Source: Phycisphaerales bacterium (GTDB lineage: Bacteria > Planctomycetota > Phycisphaerae > Phycisphaerales > UBA1924). From it: DNA of 16,102 nt. Positions 13,509-16,102 of this stretch are shown here, piece after piece. The stretch spans positions 1-16,102 of the forward strand of contig JAIEQQ010000466.1 of assembly GCA_019747615.1 (NCBI GenBank), in the 5' to 3' direction. The notes below the pieces were generated by a model, which was not told where the DNA came from, ran no database searches, and saw only the letters and a program-made list of their open reading frames with translations. Each line of letters starts with the position of its first letter. Positions within the stretch are counted from its first letter, which is position 1. A program made the position numbers and the translations under genes.

Positions 13509-15419
13509 ATGAAGAAGAGTATTCCTTTTGCGCTGTTTTTGGTGACGACCGCCGGGCTGATGTACAGCGGTTCGCGAACGGTCGCGAACGCGAACTTCGG
13601 CGGCGAACGCGCTCCTGACGCGTCGGTCGGCATCGACGTCTCGATCTCGGCGATCGCCCACGGCACCGGCGCGCCGACGCGTGTCACCGGTACCGGCCTC
13701 GCCGGTCAGCCCCCGGCACGCTACGGCCCCGGTGGCAACCTCGGTGTTTATACCTCTTCGTCTGCCGGCAAGCCCTCGCCGAACATCGTCATGTCCGCAA
13801 CGACCGTCTCGTGCAACACCCGCCCGAACAACACCGGCCAGACCATCAACGGCACCTTCTACGCCCAGCCGAACCCCGAGTGGTGGCAGGCGTGGGACAG
13901 CGCGATCCCCACGAACGATCCTCGCGGCGGGCGCCACCCCTACATCGCGATCAACACGTTCCGCACGACTTCCGACGGTCGCCTTGAGCAGCTGGGCGCC
14001 GCGTGGGTCAAGCACGGCTGGTTCGCCGCCTCAGCAACCCAGGGAACCGTCGTCACCCCGCTGACCCCGGCGGGTACCGTCGTCAACCCGACGACGATTG
14101 ACATCGGCCAGCCGCGCTGCGGCACCCTCTCGTGCAACGGCCCGAGCAACGATCTGCTCGGCGCCAACTGCTCCGATACGTACGGCTCGGGCCTGAACGT
14201 GGCCGCCGACGACGTCGGACCACGTTCAGAGATCAAGCCCAATGCCCCGGCGGGCACCGCCGCGGACCCGGGCACGATCGGCTGGTCGCAGCAGGGCTCA
14301 TGGCACAATCTGATGAACCAGGATTCCGCGAATCCCTACCAGGACGTCCGCACGAACTTTGCAACGACGCAGCCGGCGTTGGGTGCCCGCAACTACAACT
14401 TCAGCGGCACCACCCAGGCGTGGAAGCTCAACAACTTCCACGTAGACAAGATCAAGCCCGCGGCGCTCGGCACCAACGGCCGCTTCTTTGTCGAGGGCTA
14501 CTACGTCATCAACGGCGACAAGTACAAGTTCAACAACGTTGCCTATCGCCGCTTCGAGGTCACCGGCGTGACGAACACCACGACCGCCTCCAGCGTCGGC
14601 GCTGGCAACTTCCTGTACGACAGCCGCCACATTTTCGGCCCGGTCATGCTCGATTGGGGTGATCGCCAGGCCGCCTTCGCGCCCACCGATGAAGGCACCG
14701 CGTACGTCTCCAGCCGCGTGGTCTCCCGTCCCGGTGGCGGCCTGCGGTACGAGTACTGCGTGTACAACCTCGATCTTGATCGCGAGCTGAACGCGCTGGA
14801 ACTCGTGGTGCCGCGCCTGGTTGACGCTCGGAACTTCGGCTTCGCTCAACCCCGCTCGGCGGACCCCGGCTATCACAGCCAAGTCGACCCGACCAAGCCG
14901 CCGGCGAACGCGGACACCGTCGACTTCAACACGGACTGGACGATGACCGTGAATCCCGCCGGCTCGATCCGCTTCACCCCGCCGACGGCCCCCTCGGGCG
15001 TCCTGCCCAACACGCTCCGCTGGGGCCGCATGTTCACCTTCTGGTTTGACAGCGACATGCCCCCGACCGACACCGGCCAGGTCAACGGCGAAATGCGCCG
15101 CACCGGCACGGCGCCGGTCATCGTGGCCACGGGCATGATCGTCCCGAAGAACCCCGCTGACATCGCTCTGGCCGATGGCTCGGCCGCCGCGATCATCTCG
15201 ACTGCCGCTGGCTCGTTCCGCAACGGCTCGGTCGACGGCATCAGCGAAGCCGATTACAATCTCTTCTTCTCGACCTACTTCGAAGGGGACGCGATCCCCA
15301 ACTCCCCCGCCGACATCGCCTACGACAGCGGCGAGCCGCTCGGTGCCCCATCGCAGGGCACGAACAACGGCGTGACCGAGGGTGACTACAACTGCTTCTT
15401 CTCCAACTTCTTCAACTGA
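13509..15419 (+). CDS. large secreted protein with two C-terminal dockerin-like units
   Basis: 636 residues with a signal peptide (MKKSIPFALFLVTTAGLMYS). The mature part carries motifs I associate with a planctomycete family of exported proteins: VSCNTRP (from S101), GRHPYIAINTFR, GRLEQLGAAWVKHGW, CSDTYGSGLN, FFVEGYYVINGDKYKFNNVAYR, and TFWFDSDMPP. Cysteines in the SCN, CGTLSC, GANCSD and EYC positions could form disulfides. From about 545 there are two tandem units, each PADIA...then NG.(V/I).E.DYN.FF (545-597 and 598-636), matching the Phycisphaerae-type degenerate dockerin ends (ADIA...DYNLFF). These may anchor or assemble the protein on the cell surface, by inference from the name family only. 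It is probably an abundant cell-surface or extracellular protein. Its enzymatic role, if any, is not visible. Confidence 0.85.
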   Translation: MKKSIPFALFLVTTAGLMYSGSRTVANANFGGERAPDASVGIDVSISAIAHGTGAPTRVTGTGLAGQPPARYGPGGNLGVYTSSSAGKPSPNIVMSATTVSCNTRPNNTGQTINGTFYAQPNPEWWQAWDSAIPTNDPRGGRHPYIAINTFRTTSDGRLEQLGAAWVKHGWFAASATQGTVVTPLTPAGTVVNPTTIDIGQPRCGTLSCNGPSNDLLGANCSDTYGSGLNVAADDVGPRSEIKPNAPAGTAADPGTIGWSQQGSWHNLMNQDSANPYQDVRTNFATTQPALGARNYNFSGTTQAWKLNNFHVDKIKPAALGTNGRFFVEGYYVINGDKYKFNNVAYRRFEVTGVTNTTTASSVGAGNFLYDSRHIFGPVMLDWGDRQAAFAPTDEGTAYVSSRVVSRPGGGLRYEYCVYNLDLDRELNALELVVPRLVDARNFGFAQPRSADPGYHSQVDPTKPPANADTVDFNTDWTMTVNPAGSIRFTPPTAPSGVLPNTLRWGRMFTFWFDSDMPPTDTGQVNGEMRRTGTAPVIVATGMIVPKNPADIALADGSAAAIISTAAGSFRNGSVDGISEADYNLFFSTYFEGDAIPNSPADIAYDSGEPLGAPSQGTNNGVTEGDYNCFFSNFFN

Positions 15420-15453
15420 GCCCGCTCGACCCTTTGAGACATACGCTCAACTC

Positions 15454-16102
15454 ATGAGCACCGCGAACACCAACGAGCCAGTCCCCGCCCCCAAGGCGGC
15501 GGACTGGCTCGTTCGCTTTATCGTCCCGCTGTGGGTTCTCACCGGGGCGAGCTTCAAGTACCTTGCCGGCTCGGTGTCGGACCTTCCGCCGATCTATCGC
15601 TTCATGCCGGGGGCCAAGGACCCCGGCGTGCTGCAGCAGGCGTTCCTGATCACCATCGCGATCGAGCTGCTGATCGTCGTGCTGCTGCTCACGCACCGTC
15701 GCTACGCGCGGGCCCTGGCGATCGGTGTGCTCACCGTGTTCTGCGTCGTGCTGATCGACGCGCTGGCGTTCGGATCGGCGTCGTGCGGGTGCTTCGGCAG
15801 CGTGAAGGTCTCGCCTTGGGTCATGCTCGGGATCGACGTCGCGCTCCTGGCCGGCGCGATCTTCCTGCCCGGCGCGAAGGCGATTCCCGACATCGGCAAC
15901 CGGCGCTGGATTGTGATCACGCTGCTCTCGGCGGCGATGATTGTCGCGGTCTTCGGCGGCGTTGATCGCGGGTATCAGGGCCGGTTCTCTTCCGCCCAGA
16001 CGCTGGACCTGCACCGCTGGATGGGCCGATCGTGGGAGCGGCTGGCGATCTTCAACTTCACGCCGCGCGCCGCCGACGGGCGGCTCTACTCCCCGGCAAC
16101 CT
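15454..16102 (+). CDS. MauE/DoxX-like membrane protein with SCGCFG motif (3' truncated by window)
   Basis: The frame is open from the ATG at 15454 to the window end (216 codons seen). Hydrophobic helices at about 19-38, 63-80, 87-106, 121-139 and 152-170 suggest at least four or five membrane spans. SCGCFG (residues 110-115; C111 and C113) lies in the loop after the third helix, as in MauE-type proteins, where such a cysteine pair accompanies thiol-disulfide chemistry. The residues after 171 (RGYQGRFSSAQTLDLH) lead into a likely extracytoplasmic part that continues off the window. There is no good Shine-Dalgarno site. Codons 7-20 contain a strong hairpin. It is 34 bases from the secreted-protein stop, so cotranscription is possible, and the partner could be oxidised in the envelope. 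Function by family resemblance only. Confidence 0.7.
   Translation, partial: MSTANTNEPVPAPKAADWLVRFIVPLWVLTGASFKYLAGSVSDLPPIYRFMPGAKDPGVLQQAFLITIAIELLIVVLLLTHRRYARALAIGVLTVFCVVLIDALAFGSASCGCFGSVKVSPWVMLGIDVALLAGAIFLPGAKAIPDIGNRRWIVITLLSAAMIVAVFGGVDRGYQGRFSSAQTLDLHRWMGRSWERLAIFNFTPRAADGRLYSPAT
15472..15513. terminator. long hairpin spanning the first codons of the MauE-like gene, terminator- or attenuator-like
   Basis: Perfect 13-base arms (15472-15484 and 15501-15513, AACGAGCCAGTCC against its complement) continue into a 5-base inner stem CCGCC/GGCGG with one bulged C (15500) and a 5-base loop. The right arm is followed by cgctttat, a weak T-rich tail. It is 53 bases after the stop of the secreted-protein gene but inside codons 7-20 of the next gene. 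Confidence 0.6.

Overview
This is a GC-rich, gene-dense bacterial window, most likely from a planctomycete of the class Phycisphaerae. The best evidence is the large secreted protein at 13509-15419. Its internal motifs (SCN, GRLEQ, KHG, YF/FVEGYYV, NNVAYR) and its two C-terminal PADIA...DYN.FF units resemble exported, dockerin-tailed proteins I associate with Phycisphaerae. The short-period intergenic repeats and the Kdo pathway (Gram-negative envelope) fit. The assignment comes from recalled families, not from a search.

Layout. The left edge (2-502, +) is the C-terminus of a DUF697-like membrane-associated protein. Convergent to it is a tightly coupled minus-strand operon (4043 to 554): a polytopic membrane protein with a glycine-rich tail, a 111-residue protein of unknown function, and a glycogen/starch-synthase-like GT-B glycosyltransferase. 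All three genes start with GTG, and both junctions are 4-base GTGA overlaps. Upstream, beyond two heptamer-repeat arrays, are a DegT-type PLP aminotransferase (4252-5484, -) and a helical-repeat membrane-anchored protein (5582-7396, -). kdsA (7518-8360, +) is divergent from the latter, and a 13-bp tandem repeat fills the shared spacer.

The middle of the window looks accessory: an unrecognised 200-residue protein (8403-9005) and a ribbon-helix-helix/PIN toxin-antitoxin pair (9076-9728) with FitA-like operator half-sites. A strong hairpin separates these from the convergent rpmA (ribosomal protein L27). Behind rpmA come a spacer with two opposed octamer arrays, a catalytically dead short aldehyde-dehydrogenase-like protein (10442-11326, -), and a secreted SIMPL/DUF541 protein (11461-12249, -).

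The right part runs on the plus strand: tryptophan 2,3-dioxygenase (12467-13336), the dockerin-tailed secreted protein, and the start of a MauE/DoxX-like membrane protein that leaves the window. The first codons of that last gene contain a very strong hairpin. There is no tRNA, rRNA, CRISPR array or transposase that I can support. The most novel items are the unassigned GT-B/membrane operon, the short-tandem-repeat families (periods 7, 8 and 13), including a possible in-frame repeat-derived insert in the aminotransferase, the orphan dead ALDH, and the hairpin at the head of the MauE-like gene.
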